In this document: in pieces, positions 24,931-35,399 of the stretch
Layout of the letters: every line of letters begins with the position of its first letter
How positions within the stretch are numbered: position 1 is the stretch's first letter
Assembly (NCBI GenBank): GCA_017615245.1
Contig: JAGAAL010000040.1
Span: 1 to 64,000, forward strand
Direction of reading: 5' to 3'
Source of the DNA: Bacteroidaceae bacterium
GTDB lineage: Bacteria > Bacteroidota > Bacteroidia > Bacteroidales > Bacteroidaceae
Length of the DNA: 64,000 nucleotides
Made by a program: the position numbers and the translations under genes
The notes under the pieces: model-generated
Seen by the model: only the letters and a program-made list of their open reading frames with translations
Databases searched by the model: none
What the model was told of the DNA's origin: nothing

Positions 24931-26556
24931 ATGAAATACGTTATATGGCTTTGGCATAACACGGTAGGCATCAGGTTGAACATGCTGATACGTACGTTGG
25001 CTGGCATTGGGCGAGTGTCGCTCGGCCTGCTGATGGTTTGGCTGTGTAAGCAGTTCATTGATGTAACAATCAAGACAGGTAATGATGGTGACATCGTGGT
25101 AATGGTGGCATATATCGTAGCTACTGTACTTGGAGGTATCGCATGCCGTCAAGTCTATTATTACTGGGGAGTGAAAACAGAGGCGATTCAGAGCACATCC
25201 ATCCGATTGCGGCTCTTCAGCCACCTGTTTCGACGACAGATGTATGAACAGAAAGAAATGCACTCTGGCGATATCTCTTCACGATTGGAAAAAGATATCG
25301 GTACGGTAAGTTCAGCCACAACAAGCATCATTCCCGATCTCTGTATCACCATTTTCCAGTTAATCGGCGCATTCTTGCTGATGCAATCAATGGATGGGCG
25401 TCTGGCCTGGATGCTATTGTTATTCACACCAGTGTTTATCCTGATTGGCAAGTTGGTTGCCATGAAAATCCGCAAGATGACACAAGAAATTCGCCAACAG
25501 GAGAGTACTATACAAATGTTGGTGCAGGAGTCCATGGAGCATAATGCCGTGCTGCGCTCATTGGAGAGCGGTGACTGGGTAACAGGACGATTGGACAACA
25601 TGCAGCATGACCTAAGAGGAAAAGTAAACCACCGAGCACAATTCACCGTGGTGTTTCGTGTATTGATTGGCTGTAGCTTCAGTTTGGGTTACATCTTCGC
25701 ATTTATCTGGGGCGGTTTACAACTCAGAAATGGTCTCATCACCTTCGGTGTGATGACCTCTTTCCTTCAGTTGGTAGGACAAATACAGCAACCCATCTTA
25801 CAAATGGTCAATATGATGCCACAGATGTTTCAGGCTTCAGCCAGCATTGACAGGTTGGAGGAAATGGAACATTTGGAAGCAGAAGAAGCACTTGATGACA
25901 AGCGACATATGATGGAAGGCATATTGGGTCTGAGTCTTCATGACATCTGTTTCCGTTATGCTTCTGAAGACCGTGAAATCCTATCACACTTCACCCATCA
26001 GTTCCAACCAGGCAGCAAAACTGCTTTAATGGGGCAGACAGGTGCTGGCAAAACCACCATGTTCCGTCTGCTGCTCGGATTAATCAAACCCGAGCAGGGA
26101 AATATGATGCTTTTTAATACCGATAGTCAGCAACCCATCAGCGAACACACCCGCACTAACTTTGTATTCGTACCACAAGGCAACACCCTTATGAGCGGCA
26201 CCATTCGCTACAACCTTATAATCGCCAAACCAGATGCCACAGATGATGAATTGCATCAAGTTCTTCATACAGCGATGGCAGATTTTGTGTTCAACCTGCC
26301 AGACGGCATGGATACTGAATGTGGTGAGCGTGGCGGTGGTTTAAGTGAAGGACAGGCACAACGTATCGCTATTGCCCGAGGTCTGCTAAGACCAGGTAAC
26401 ATTATGTTGTTGGATGAAATCAGCGCATCATTAGATGAACAGACTGAGCGGGAGTTGTATCGTCGACTTTTTGCCACATACCCACAAAAGACAATGATAT
26501 TCATTACTCATCGTCCTGTGGTTTGTGAATTATGTGACGAAGTAGTAAGGTTGTGA
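24931..26556 (+). CDS. ABC-type peptide exporter (fused permease and ATPase)
   Basis: Half-size ABC exporter of 541 residues. The N-terminal membrane domain (about 1-310) has hydrophobic helices near 15-40, 50-75, 130-170 and 240-270. The ATPase domain has Walker A GQTGAGKTT (368-376), signature LSEGQAQR and Walker B IMLLDEIS. It has no N-terminal C39 peptidase domain, which fits a separate peptidase encoded two genes upstream. It probably works as a homodimer in the inner membrane and exports the product of this cassette. The cargo is unknown. Confidence 0.9.
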   Translation: MKYVIWLWHNTVGIRLNMLIRTLAGIGRVSLGLLMVWLCKQFIDVTIKTGNDGDIVVMVAYIVATVLGGIACRQVYYYWGVKTEAIQSTSIRLRLFSHLFRRQMYEQKEMHSGDISSRLEKDIGTVSSATTSIIPDLCITIFQLIGAFLLMQSMDGRLAWMLLLFTPVFILIGKLVAMKIRKMTQEIRQQESTIQMLVQESMEHNAVLRSLESGDWVTGRLDNMQHDLRGKVNHRAQFTVVFRVLIGCSFSLGYIFAFIWGGLQLRNGLITFGVMTSFLQLVGQIQQPILQMVNMMPQMFQASASIDRLEEMEHLEAEEALDDKRHMMEGILGLSLHDICFRYASEDREILSHFTHQFQPGSKTALMGQTGAGKTTMFRLLLGLIKPEQGNMMLFNTDSQQPISEHTRTNFVFVPQGNTLMSGTIRYNLIIAKPDATDDELHQVLHTAMADFVFNLPDGMDTECGERGGGLSEGQAQRIAIARGLLRPGNIMLLDEISASLDEQTERELYRRLFATYPQKTMIFITHRPVVCELCDEVVRL

Positions 26557-26647
26557 GTTTTTGCACACAAATTGACTATATGAGATATATAAATAAGGTA
26601 TCAAGGAGCTGATAAGGAGTGAAAATATAAAAAAATGTAGAAAATAT

Positions 26648-26679
26648 TTGGTCATTTTGTGGGATTAGTGTATCTTTGC
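26648..26679 (+). promoter_or_regulatory. Promoter of the rimP-nusA-infB operon
   Basis: TTTG at 26648-26651, a 20-bp spacer and TATCTTTG at 26672-26679 are an exact match to the consensus. The leader to the rimP ATG is about 50 nt. Confidence 0.8.
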
Positions 26680-26692
26680 ATCGTGAAATAAA

Positions 26693-26721
26693 GAAGGAGG
26701 GGCTGAAAAGTTCCTCCTTCT
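26693..26721 (+). promoter_or_regulatory. Leader hairpin ahead of rimP
   Basis: AGAAGGAGG (26693-26701) pairs perfectly with CCTCCTTCT (26713-26721) across an 11-nt loop. It lies just after the predicted transcription start. There is no T-run, so it is not a classic terminator. It may stabilise the mRNA, mask the purine-rich GGAGG, or be a site for feedback by an operon product. Confidence 0.65.
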
Positions 26722-26737
26722 GTAATGTTTCAGATAT

Positions 26738-27202
26738 ATGATAGATAGTAATAAGATTAAAGCATTGGTTGATGAATGGCTCGAAGGAAAGGATTATTTC
26801 TTCGTAGATGCAACCGTAAACAAAGAGAACAAAATCGTTGTTGAGATTGACCACAAGGATGGAGTATGGATTGAAGACTGCTGTGACTTGAGCCGTTTTA
26901 TCGAGTCGCACTTAAATCGTGATGAAGAAGACTTCGAACTGGAGGTAGGTTCAGCTGGTATTGGTCAGCCGTTGAAAGTGCTGCAGCAATACCAAAATAA
27001 CATTGGTAACGAAGTGGAAGTGATGCCACTTGACGGTAAAAAGTTACAGGGCGTTCTGACTGATGCGAACGAAACAGCAATCACCCTCTACTATTCAGAG
27101 AAGCAAAAAGTAGAAGGGAAGAAGCGTCCTGTCGTAGTTGAAGTGACAAAAGAATTTAAATACGATGAAATAAAGTGGGTGAAGACAGTAATTCATTTTT
27201 AA
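26738..27202 (+). CDS. rimP: Ribosome maturation factor RimP
   Basis: Helps assemble the 30S ribosomal subunit. It has 154 residues with the usual two-domain layout. The N-terminal segment ends in CDLSRFIESHLNRDEEDFELEVGSAGIGQPL, corresponding to the DLSRxIxxxLD...LEVSSPGldrPL signature. The C-terminal part is the Sm-like barrel (EVEVMPLDGKKLQGVLTDANETAITL). It is first in the conserved rimP-nusA-infB order. Confidence 0.95.
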   Translation: MIDSNKIKALVDEWLEGKDYFFVDATVNKENKIVVEIDHKDGVWIEDCCDLSRFIESHLNRDEEDFELEVGSAGIGQPLKVLQQYQNNIGNEVEVMPLDGKKLQGVLTDANETAITLYYSEKQKVEGKKRPVVVEVTKEFKYDEIKWVKTVIHF

Positions 27203-27203
27203 A

Positions 27204-27231
27204 AATAAAGAATAAAGATCAAAAATAAAAA
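27204..27231. repeat. A-rich heptamer-like spacer
   Basis: AATAAAG twice, then ATCAAAA and ATAAAAA, fill the gap between rimP and nusA. The unit is degenerate. Confidence 0.4.
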
Positions 27232-27239
27232 AACATATA

Positions 27240-28511
27240 ATGGCAAAGAAAAACGAAGAACAAATCAGTCTTATTGACACCTTTAAGGAGTTCAAGGAGA
27301 CAAAGCACATTGATCGTACGACACTGGTTAGTGTAATTGAGGAATCGTTTCACAACGTACTCCAGAAGCAGTATGGCTCTGATGAGAATTTCGATGTGAT
27401 CGTGAACCCTGAAAATGGAGACTTTGAAATATACCGTAATAGAGTAGTCGTTGCTGATGACGAGGTGGAGGATACCAATGCTCAGATCGGTTTGAGTGAG
27501 GCACAGAAAATAGACGAGGACTACGAGATAGGTGAAGATGTTGCAGAAAAAATTAACTTCAGCGACTTCGGACGCCGTTCTATCTTAAACCTACGTCAGA
27601 CGATGGCTTCGAAGATTCTGGAACTGGAACATGACAACCTGTACAATAAGTACATCGATAAGGTAGGTACTATTATTACTGCTGAGGTTTATCAAATTTG
27701 GAAACGCGAGACCCTGTTGCTTGACGACGAAGGCAACGAACTGCTATTACCAAAGACAGAGCAGATCCCAACAGATTTCTTCCGCAAAGGTGAGACCGCA
27801 CGCGCCGTAGTGCTCCGCGTGGACAATCAGAACAACAATCCAAAAATTATTTTAAGCCGTACGGCACCAATATTTTTGCAACGATTGATGGAACAAGAAG
27901 TGCCAGAAATCAATGATGGATTGATTACGATCCATAAGATTGCACGTATCCCAGGTGAACGAGCTAAGATAGCAGTAGAGAGCTACAACGACCGCATCGA
28001 TCCTGTAGGAGCCTGTGTGGGAGTAAAAGGTTCGAGAATCCATGGAATCGTACGTGAACTTCACAACGAGAATATCGATGTCATCAATTACACTACTAAC
28101 GACAAGTTGCTGATTCAGCGTGCTTTAGCTCCAGCTCGTGTTAACTCAATCACCCTAAACGAGGAAGAGCGTAAGGCAGAGGTATATCTCAACCCGGATC
28201 AGGTATCGCTTGCAATCGGCAAGAACGGTATGAATATCAAGTTGGCAAGTATGCTTACCAGCTATACTATCGACGTATTCCGTGAATTGGATGAAAACGA
28301 AAAGAATATGGACGATATCTATCTCGATGAATTCAAAGATGAAATCGAAGAATGGGTTATCGAAGCTATCAAAAAGATTGGTCTTGATACTGCCAGAGCT
28401 GTGCTCGACGCACCACGTGACTTGATTATCGAGAAAGCTGATCTCGAAGAGAATACTGTAGACGAAGTTCTGAGAATCCTTCGGGCAGAGTTTGAGGATG
28501 AAAATAGCTAA
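27240..28511 (+). CDS. nusA: Transcription termination/antitermination protein NusA
   Basis: Binds RNA polymerase and controls pausing, termination and antitermination. The 423 residues contain an N-terminal polymerase-binding domain, an S1 domain (about 135-200, VGTIITAEVYQIWKRETLLL) and two KH domains (VGACVGVKGSRIHGIVREL and SLAIGKNGMNIKLAS). A short C-terminal helical repeat follows (IKKIGLDTARAVLDAPRDLI). Length and order are normal for Bacteroidota. Confidence 0.96.
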   Translation: MAKKNEEQISLIDTFKEFKETKHIDRTTLVSVIEESFHNVLQKQYGSDENFDVIVNPENGDFEIYRNRVVVADDEVEDTNAQIGLSEAQKIDEDYEIGEDVAEKINFSDFGRRSILNLRQTMASKILELEHDNLYNKYIDKVGTIITAEVYQIWKRETLLLDDEGNELLLPKTEQIPTDFFRKGETARAVVLRVDNQNNNPKIILSRTAPIFLQRLMEQEVPEINDGLITIHKIARIPGERAKIAVESYNDRIDPVGACVGVKGSRIHGIVRELHNENIDVINYTTNDKLLIQRALAPARVNSITLNEEERKAEVYLNPDQVSLAIGKNGMNIKLASMLTSYTIDVFRELDENEKNMDDIYLDEFKDEIEEWVIEAIKKIGLDTARAVLDAPRDLIIEKADLEENTVDEVLRILRAEFEDENS

Positions 28512-28541
28512 ATCGTAAATAGTTAAATCATAAACAATAGG

Positions 28542-31409
28542 ATGCCAAGATTAAATAAAGCATTAAAGGAATTAAACGTTGGAATCAACACTGTTGCTGA
28601 GTTCCTGCAGAAAAAAGGGAAACCTTTGGAGGATGCAAGCATCAATGCCAAGATAACAGATGAGCAGTACAATATTTTGCTCAAGGAATTTGGTAGTGAT
28701 ATGCAGAAAAAACAGGAAACCAACCTTCATATCCAAAAGCGGAAAGAGAGGGAACAACAGGAAAAAGCCGAACGTAAAGCCAAAGAACTGCAAGAACAAC
28801 TGCGGCGTGAAGCCGAATTAAAAAAGCAGAAAGAACAACAGGAGGTTTTCCGTCTTGAAAGTGAACGGAAGGCCAAACTGAAAGTATTAGGCAAACTACA
28901 AGAAGAAAAGACTTCTGTAGTAGAGAAAAAGCCTGAACCAGAAACGCCAAAAAATACGGAGACTCTAGACATTTCAGAAACTTCAGTTGTTGCTGACACT
29001 CCACAGTCTAAAGAGGTTGATGAAGAAGAAGTGGAGTTCGATGATAACGAAATTCAGGAAGAACAGCCTTCTCAAAAGGGTAAGACTCCGTTGGAAGAAT
29101 CAACAGACGAAGTATTCCATGTTGCCACTCCAGATCCAGGTCTGAACTTTAAGCAAGTTGGCTTCATCGATCTCAATAATATCAACACAAAGACTCGTCC
29201 AGACAAGAAATCAAAGGCTGAACGCAAGAAGGAAAGAGAGGAGAAGGAGCGTGCACGTCAGGAAGCTAAAATGAAGTACAAGGAGTCGGTGATGCAGGAA
29301 CTTGGTGATAATAAAGAAAGTGCTGACGGTCAAAAGAAAAAACGTAAACGAATCAACAAAGGGAAGGTGGATATCAATGCTGTAGCAAGTCAGCAAAAGA
29401 CCAACCCTAAGGTTGAAAAAGGCCCTCAAGGCGGAAAGAACAATCAGTATCCTAATGGCCAGAATATACCTCAGCAGGGAAAGAAGAGCAAGAAGAAGAA
29501 AGAGGTAAAAGCCGAACTCACTGACGAAGAAGTAGCAAAGCAGGTTAAAGAAACACTGGCACGTTTGACCACCAAGTCGGTTAAAAGCAGTGTGAAGAAC
29601 CGCAAGGAGAAACGTGAACGCCATCGTCAGGAGATGGAAGAAGAGGAAAATGCAGACAACAAAGTGCTGCAGCTCACAGAATTCGTAACCGTGAATGAAT
29701 TGGCAACTATGATGGATGTACCAGTAAACAAAGTAATAGGTACTTGTATGTCAATCGGTGTGATGGTAAGTATCAATCAACGTTTGGATGCTGAAACCAT
29801 CAATATCGTTGCAGAAGAATTTGGGTTCACAACCAGCTATGTCAGTGGTGAGGTCAGCAATGCCATCGTTGAAGAAGAAGACAAGGAAGAAGATCTTGAA
29901 TCACGTGCTCCTATTATCACTGTGATGGGCCACGTAGACCATGGTAAGACTTCGTTGCTTGACTATATCCGCAAGACCAATGTGATTGCAGGTGAAGCTG
30001 GAGGTATCACACAGCATATTGGTGCCTACAACGTGAAGATGAAGGACGGACGTCATATTACTTTCCTCGATACCCCAGGACACGAAGCGTTTACTGCAAT
30101 GCGTGCTCGTGGTGCTCAGGTAACCGATATCGCCATCATCATTATCGCAGCTGATGATGCCATCATGCCTCAGACAAAGGAAGCCATCGCACATGCCCAA
30201 GCAGCAGGTGTTCCGATGGTGTTTGCTATCAACAAGATAGATAAGCCCGGAGCCAATCCTGAGAAAATTAAGGAACAACTGGCAAATATGAATCTATTGG
30301 TTGAAGATTGGGGAGGAAAATACCAAAGTCAGGAAATCAGTGCAAAGAAAGGAATCGGTGTTGACGAACTGATGGATAAGGTGCTGTTAGAAGCCGAGTT
30401 GCTCGACCTTCGCGCCAACCCTAACCGTAAGGCAACGGGGTCTGTGATTGAATCGACACTCGATAAAGGACGTGGATATGTAGCTACTGTGCTTTGTCAG
30501 AACGGAACTTTACATCAAGGTGATGTCGTATTGGCAGGAACCCATTTCGGACGTGTCAGAGCGATGTTCAATGAACGTGGACAACGTATCGAGAAAGCAC
30601 TGCCAGCCGAACCTGCTGTAATTCTAGGATTGAACGGTGCACCAACCGCTGGCGATACTTTCCATGTGATGGATACGGAACAGGAAGCACGTGACATCTG
30701 TAACAAGCGTGAGCAACTGAAGCGTGAGCAAGGTTTGCGTACCATGAAGCGTATAGACCTCAATGAGTTGGGTCGCCGTATCGCTCTTGGTGACTTCAAG
30801 GAACTCAATATTGTAGTGAAAGGTGACGTGGACGGCTCAATCGAAGCATTAAGCGACTCACTTATCAAACTCTCTACAGAGAAGATTCAGGTGAATGTCA
30901 TCCATAAGGCCGTCGGGCAAATCAGTGAGAGCGATGTCACTCTCGCAGCAGCTTCCGATGCCATCATCGTTGGTTTCCAGGTTCGTCCTTCAAAAGCTGC
31001 ACGTGCCTTGGCAGAGCAAGAAGGCGTAGATATTCGACTCTATTCTGTCATCTACGACACTATCGAAGAGATCAAGAGTGCGATGGAAGGTATGCTTGCA
31101 CCAGAGACAAAGGAAGAAGTGACCGCCAACCTTGAGGTACGTCAGGTTTACCACATCACCAAGGTGGGAACCGTGGCTGGTGCGTTTGTTACCAGCGGAA
31201 AGGTGCAGCGTAGTAATAAGGTACGTGTCATTCGTGATGGTATTGTCATCTACACTGGTCAGATTAACGCTTTGAAACGCTTCAAGGACGATGTGAAAGA
31301 GGTAGGTGTGAATTTCGAATGCGGTATCTCAATTGTGAACTACGATAATATCCACGAAGGAGATATCCTGGAGACCTTCACAGAGATTGAAGTTAAGCAG
31401 AAACTATGA
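28542..31409 (+). CDS. infB: Translation initiation factor IF-2
   Basis: GTPase that brings initiator tRNA to the 30S subunit. It has 955 residues. The N-terminal IF2_N module ([23 protein letters not shown]) is followed by a long charged, Lys/Glu-rich linker (about 60-370) and a second IF2_N. The G domain carries GHVDHGKTS (from about 463), [20 protein letters not shown] and NKIDKP, followed by domains II, III and C2 with [19 protein letters not shown]. Third gene of the rimP-nusA-infB operon, 30 bp after nusA. Confidence 0.97.
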   Translation: MPRLNKALKELNVGINTVAEFLQKKGKPLEDASINAKITDEQYNILLKEFGSDMQKKQETNLHIQKRKEREQQEKAERKAKELQEQLRREAELKKQKEQQEVFRLESERKAKLKVLGKLQEEKTSVVEKKPEPETPKNTETLDISETSVVADTPQSKEVDEEEVEFDDNEIQEEQPSQKGKTPLEESTDEVFHVATPDPGLNFKQVGFIDLNNINTKTRPDKKSKAERKKEREEKERARQEAKMKYKESVMQELGDNKESADGQKKKRKRINKGKVDINAVASQQKTNPKVEKGPQGGKNNQYPNGQNIPQQGKKSKKKKEVKAELTDEEVAKQVKETLARLTTKSVKSSVKNRKEKRERHRQEMEEEENADNKVLQLTEFVTVNELATMMDVPVNKVIGTCMSIGVMVSINQRLDAETINIVAEEFGFTTSYVSGEVSNAIVEEEDKEEDLESRAPIITVMGHVDHGKTSLLDYIRKTNVIAGEAGGITQHIGAYNVKMKDGRHITFLDTPGHEAFTAMRARGAQVTDIAIIIIAADDAIMPQTKEAIAHAQAAGVPMVFAINKIDKPGANPEKIKEQLANMNLLVEDWGGKYQSQEISAKKGIGVDELMDKVLLEAELLDLRANPNRKATGSVIESTLDKGRGYVATVLCQNGTLHQGDVVLAGTHFGRVRAMFNERGQRIEKALPAEPAVILGLNGAPTAGDTFHVMDTEQEARDICNKREQLKREQGLRTMKRIDLNELGRRIALGDFKELNIVVKGDVDGSIEALSDSLIKLSTEKIQVNVIHKAVGQISESDVTLAAASDAIIVGFQVRPSKAARALAEQEGVDIRLYSVIYDTIEEIKSAMEGMLAPETKEEVTANLEVRQVYHITKVGTVAGAFVTSGKVQRSNKVRVIRDGIVIYTGQINALKRFKDDVKEVGVNFECGISIVNYDNIHEGDILETFTEIEVKQKL

Positions 31410-31443
31410 TAATGCATCATCTTAATGCATAATTTATAATTTG

Positions 31444-32901
31444 ATGAGCGAAAACAAAAATGCGTATGTTAGGCAGGTAGCCGATAAGCAATATCAGTAC
31501 GGCTTCACCACTGACGTACATACAGAAATCATTGAGAAAGGGCTGAACGAAGACATCGTTCGGCTCATCTCTTCAAAGAAAGGCGAGCCAACATGGATGC
31601 TCGACTTTCGGCTGAAGGCTTTCCGCTACTGGCAAGAGCAGGCGGAACCTAAATGGGGACATGTACATGTGCCCTTTATTGATTATCAAGCCATCAGCTA
31701 TTACGCTGATCCAACAGCGAAAAAAGCTGAAGATGCCGATAAATTAGGAAAGATTGATCCAGAACTGGAAAAGACTTTCGACAAATTAGGTATTCCCCTT
31801 GAGGAACGTCTGGCATTGAGCGGCAATACCGCGGTCGACGCTATTATGGACAGTGTCAGCGTAAAAACCACTTTCAAGGAGCAATTACGTGAGAAGGGTG
31901 TCATCTTCTGTTCTATCGGCGAAGCCATCAAAGAATACGGAGAACTGGTACAGCAGTACTTAGGCACTGTCGTTCCCTATCGTGACAACTTCTTTGCTGC
32001 TCTCAATTCGGCAGTCTTCTCTGATGGCTCTTTTGTCTATATTCCTAAAGGCGTGCGCTGTCCGATGGAACTGAGCAGCTACTTTCGCATCAACGCCCGC
32101 AACACGGGTCAGTTTGAACGTACGCTCATCATCGCTGATAACGACAGCTATGTATCTTATCTGGAGGGTTGTACGGCTCCAATGCGTGACGAAAATCAAT
32201 TGCATGCTGCAATTGTAGAGATTGTCGTGATGAACAATGCTGAAGTGAAATACTCCACCGTTCAGAACTGGTATCCAGGTGACGAAAACGGAAAAGGAGG
32301 AGTGTTGAACCTCGTGACAAAACGTGGACATCTTAGAGGTGTCAACAGCAAACTATCGTGGACGCAGGTCGAAACAGGGTCAGCTATTACATGGAAATAT
32401 CCAAGTTGTGTATTGAGTGGCGACAACTCACAAGCCGAATTCTATTCCGTAGCCGTCACCAATCATTACCAGCAAGCCGATACAGGCACTAAGATGATTC
32501 ATGTGGGGAAGAATACAAAAAGTACTATCATCAGTAAAGGTATTTCTGCGGGGAGAAGTCAGAATTCCTATCGTGGTTTGGTCAAAATAGGAGCGAAAGC
32601 AGAGGGAGCTCGTAATTATAGTTCGTGCGATTCCCTCCTATTAGGTAGTGAGTGTGGAGCACATACATTCCCATATATTGACTGTCATAACAACTCTGCA
32701 ATTGTGGAACATGAAGCTACCACGTCGAAAATCAGCGAAGACCAGTTGTTCTATTGTAATCAACGTGGAATCCCAACAGAAGAAGCGGTAGGACTGATTG
32801 TGAACGGCTATGCAAAAGATGTAATCAATAAACTACCAATGGAGTTTGCTGTGGAGGCACAAAAACTACTCAGTGTTTCGCTCGAAGGAACGGTAGGTTA
32901 A
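31444..32901 (+). CDS. sufB: Fe-S cluster assembly protein SufB
   Basis: Scaffold subunit of the SUF iron-sulfur cluster machinery, 485 residues. Recognised from [38 protein letters not shown] and the C-terminal [21 protein letters not shown] (beta-helix domain). A TTG at 31441 precedes the chosen ATG at 31444. It opens the sufBCD operon 34 bp after infB, across a spacer of short AT repeats. No sufE or sufS is in view, so these must lie elsewhere. Confidence 0.96.
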   Translation: MSENKNAYVRQVADKQYQYGFTTDVHTEIIEKGLNEDIVRLISSKKGEPTWMLDFRLKAFRYWQEQAEPKWGHVHVPFIDYQAISYYADPTAKKAEDADKLGKIDPELEKTFDKLGIPLEERLALSGNTAVDAIMDSVSVKTTFKEQLREKGVIFCSIGEAIKEYGELVQQYLGTVVPYRDNFFAALNSAVFSDGSFVYIPKGVRCPMELSSYFRINARNTGQFERTLIIADNDSYVSYLEGCTAPMRDENQLHAAIVEIVVMNNAEVKYSTVQNWYPGDENGKGGVLNLVTKRGHLRGVNSKLSWTQVETGSAITWKYPSCVLSGDNSQAEFYSVAVTNHYQQADTGTKMIHVGKNTKSTIISKGISAGRSQNSYRGLVKIGAKAEGARNYSSCDSLLLGSECGAHTFPYIDCHNNSAIVEHEATTSKISEDQLFYCNQRGIPTEEAVGLIVNGYAKDVINKLPMEFAVEAQKLLSVSLEGTVG

Positions 32902-32908
32902 ACCAAAT

Positions 32909-32940
32909 CGTAATAACGTAATTACGTGATAACGAAATAA
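32909..32940. repeat. Four octamer repeats between sufB and sufC
   Basis: CGTAATAA, CGTAATTA, CGTGATAA and CGAAATAA sit in tandem in the spacer. The style matches the heptamer arrays but with an 8-nt period. Confidence 0.6.
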
Positions 32941-32946
32941 AGAGAA

Positions 32947-33687
32947 ATGTTAAGAATCAAGAACTTACATGCCCGAGTTGAAGGCAAAGAAATATTAAAA
33001 GGAATCAATCTTACCATTCGTGATGGCGAGATACATGCCTTGATGGGTACTAATGGTGCAGGAAAGAGTACGTTGAGTAATGTGATAGTTGGCCATCCTA
33101 AATACGAAGTGACTGACGGTAGCATCACCTTCAACGGGCAAGACCTGTTGTCTATGACACCAGAGGAACGTTCCCATGCCGGTATTTTCCTTTCTTTCCA
33201 ATCACCCGTGGAAATTGCAGGTGTCAGCATGACTAACTTCATGCGTGCAGCAGTCAATGCTCGTCGAGAGGCACTGAAACAGGAGCCGCTGAAGTCTACT
33301 GAGTTTCTGAAACTGATGCGCGATACCCAGAAACTGGTAGACATAGATAAGAAACTGGTATCACGTTCCGTCAATGAAGGTTTCTCTGGAGGCGAAAAGA
33401 AACGTAATGAAATCTTCCAGATGGCGATGCTTCAACCTACGTTCTGCATCCTTGACGAAACCGATAGTGGTCTTGATGTGGATGCGCTGAGAGTTGTTGC
33501 AGATGGGTTCAATAAACTTCGCACCCCACAAACCAGTGCTCTCGTTATCACACACTATCAGCGGCTACTCGATTACATCCGTCCAGACTTCGTTCATGTG
33601 CTGTTGGATGGCAAGATTGTGAAAACCGCAGGACCAGAATTGGCAAAAGAAATTGAAGATAACGGATTTGATTGGATAAAGGAATGA
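32947..33687 (+). CDS. sufC: Fe-S cluster assembly ATPase SufC
   Basis: ABC-type ATPase (246 residues) that drives cluster assembly in the SufBC2D complex. It has Walker A GTNGAGKST (36-44), the SufC-type signature FSGGEKKRNE and Walker B CILDETDSGLD. It is cytosolic and lacks membrane helices. Its stop codon overlaps the start of sufD (ATGA). Confidence 0.97.
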   Translation: MLRIKNLHARVEGKEILKGINLTIRDGEIHALMGTNGAGKSTLSNVIVGHPKYEVTDGSITFNGQDLLSMTPEERSHAGIFLSFQSPVEIAGVSMTNFMRAAVNARREALKQEPLKSTEFLKLMRDTQKLVDIDKKLVSRSVNEGFSGGEKKRNEIFQMAMLQPTFCILDETDSGLDVDALRVVADGFNKLRTPQTSALVITHYQRLLDYIRPDFVHVLLDGKIVKTAGPELAKEIEDNGFDWIKE

Positions 33688-34910
33688 GCTTGGAACAGTC
33701 ATACATAGATCTTTACGCAGCTAATCGAGCCAAACTGCTTGCTGGTGCCCCCGATAGCCTCAATCAGTATCGCGATGCAGCGATGGAAGCCTTTAGTACG
33801 CAGGGGTTTCCCGCAAAAAAGGTGGAAGACTATCGTTATATCGATGTACGAGCAGCCTTTGATGGCAAACAAAACTATTCCATGCTTTTGAAAGCCACTC
33901 CACTTACTGCTATCAAAGGCAATCCAATTAGTGTTAACAATACAGAGTTGTTGAATCGCTATTATAATAAAGTAGCAGATAACCATGACCCTATCACGGC
34001 ACTCAATACTGCCCTCACACAGGAATGTCTCTGCATTTATTTGACAAAAAATCAACAGCTTGAAAAACCCATTGAACTGAATGATATCTTTGCTGCCGGG
34101 GTTGACCAAATGGAGCACAAACGTATACTGATTATATTGGAAGAAGGGGCATCAGCTGTATTGCTGCTACATTACATGACGCGTGATAAGTACCACTATC
34201 TGGCTACTCAAGTCATCGAAGTTTTTGTTGGCGATAACGCAACCCTGCAACTATATGAACTGGAAGAAACACACACATCGTGTACCCGTTTCAATAATGT
34301 CTACTTCCACATGGGTCGTTATGCTACCGTAAAACACAACAATATCTCTTTATTCAATGGAACCACTCGCAACACCATTAAGGCCTATCTGAAAGGAGAA
34401 TTTGGTGAAGTGACACTCAATGGTTGTGTGATGGCAGATAAAAATCAAACGGTAGATAATAACACATTGATTCGTCACGAAGTACCAAACTGCACCAGCC
34501 ACGAACTCTATAAGTATGTAGTCGATGAACAATCGGTAGGAGCATTTGCAGGAAAGGTATATGTAGCAGAAGGGGCACAAAAGTCTGTTAGCAAAGAGGT
34601 CAATCAGAATATTTGTGCCAGCGATGAGGCCCGAATGTACACCCAGCCAATGTTGGAAATCTATGCCGATGATGTGAAGTGTTCGCACGGAAGTACAGTT
34701 GGGAAGCTCGATGAAATGGCACTTTTCTACCTCCGTCAACGTGGAATACCCCTAGCTGAAGCACGTATGTTGCTGATGCAGGCTTTCGTGGGACAAGTTA
34801 TTGACGAGATACCGATTACATCACTTTGCGACCGTTTGCACATCATGATAGAACAACGTCTAAAAGGTGAGTTAGATCAATGTGTCGGCTGTGCAAGATG
34901 CAACAAATAA
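33684..34910 (+). CDS. sufD: Fe-S cluster assembly protein SufD
   Basis: Partner of SufB in the SUF scaffold, 408 residues from the ATG at 33684, which overlaps the sufC stop. A TTG at 33672 would extend it by four codons but lies within sufC. The beta-helix region (NGCVMADKNQTVDNNTLIRHEVPNCTSHELYKYV) and C-terminal CSHGSTVGKLDEMALFYLRQRGI are typical. The protein ends CVGCARC, an extra Cys cluster. Confidence 0.95.
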   Translation: MSLEQSYIDLYAANRAKLLAGAPDSLNQYRDAAMEAFSTQGFPAKKVEDYRYIDVRAAFDGKQNYSMLLKATPLTAIKGNPISVNNTELLNRYYNKVADNHDPITALNTALTQECLCIYLTKNQQLEKPIELNDIFAAGVDQMEHKRILIILEEGASAVLLLHYMTRDKYHYLATQVIEVFVGDNATLQLYELEETHTSCTRFNNVYFHMGRYATVKHNNISLFNGTTRNTIKAYLKGEFGEVTLNGCVMADKNQTVDNNTLIRHEVPNCTSHELYKYVVDEQSVGAFAGKVYVAEGAQKSVSKEVNQNICASDEARMYTQPMLEIYADDVKCSHGSTVGKLDEMALFYLRQRGIPLAEARMLLMQAFVGQVIDEIPITSLCDRLHIMIEQRLKGELDQCVGCARCNK

Positions 34911-34922
34911 AAACAAAGGAAT

Positions 34923-35399
34923 ATGAAAAAAGTAATTATAGGATTGTTGGTGATGACGGGATTGGTTGCTTGTAATCAGAAGCAACGCAATTTAGTAGAT
35001 AGTGTACTACGTTCTGAGCAGCATGCCCAAGAAGTGTTGGAAAAGACTGCCGAGACAGTGAATGCTACGTGTCCCAGTAAAACTGGAGACAAATATGTCC
35101 TGATGGGAGTTGTGTATGGTAACAAAAAATGGACTTATTGCTACACCGTTGCAGAAGACAGCATCGTCAGATTCGACAATCCCCTAAGCAACGAGGCATT
35201 TGCTAAAGGTATGAAAAACGCCACAATCGAAACCATTATTCAGACACCATCGATGATGCCAATGGTGAATCAGCTGATAGATGCAAAATCTGACCTAATG
35301 TATGAATATACTGGAGTGGAAACAGGGAAAACGGTAACCATCATTTTCACCTATCCAGAACTCCGCATGATTCGCGATATGGCACTCAATTCACAATAA
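34923..35399 (+). CDS. Small lipoprotein of unknown function
   Basis: A 158-residue putative lipoprotein with signal peptide and lipobox LVAC (about 14-17). The mature part is mixed alpha/beta, with KTGDKYVLMGVVYGNKKWTYCYTV and TGVETGKTVTIIFTYPELRMI. The family is not recognised. It starts 12 bp after sufD, so it is probably read from the suf transcript. Its end overlaps the convergent dus gene by 9 bp. Confidence 0.7.
   Translation: MKKVIIGLLVMTGLVACNQKQRNLVDSVLRSEQHAQEVLEKTAETVNATCPSKTGDKYVLMGVVYGNKKWTYCYTVAEDSIVRFDNPLSNEAFAKGMKNATIETIIQTPSMMPMVNQLIDAKSDLMYEYTGVETGKTVTIIFTYPELRMIRDMALNSQ

Noticed and set aside
26553..26612. 19-codon frame starting GTG within the ABC-transporter stop, possible peptide precursor
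   Set aside because: No leader-like features, no conserved core pattern, weak start; overlap with the stop alone is not enough.
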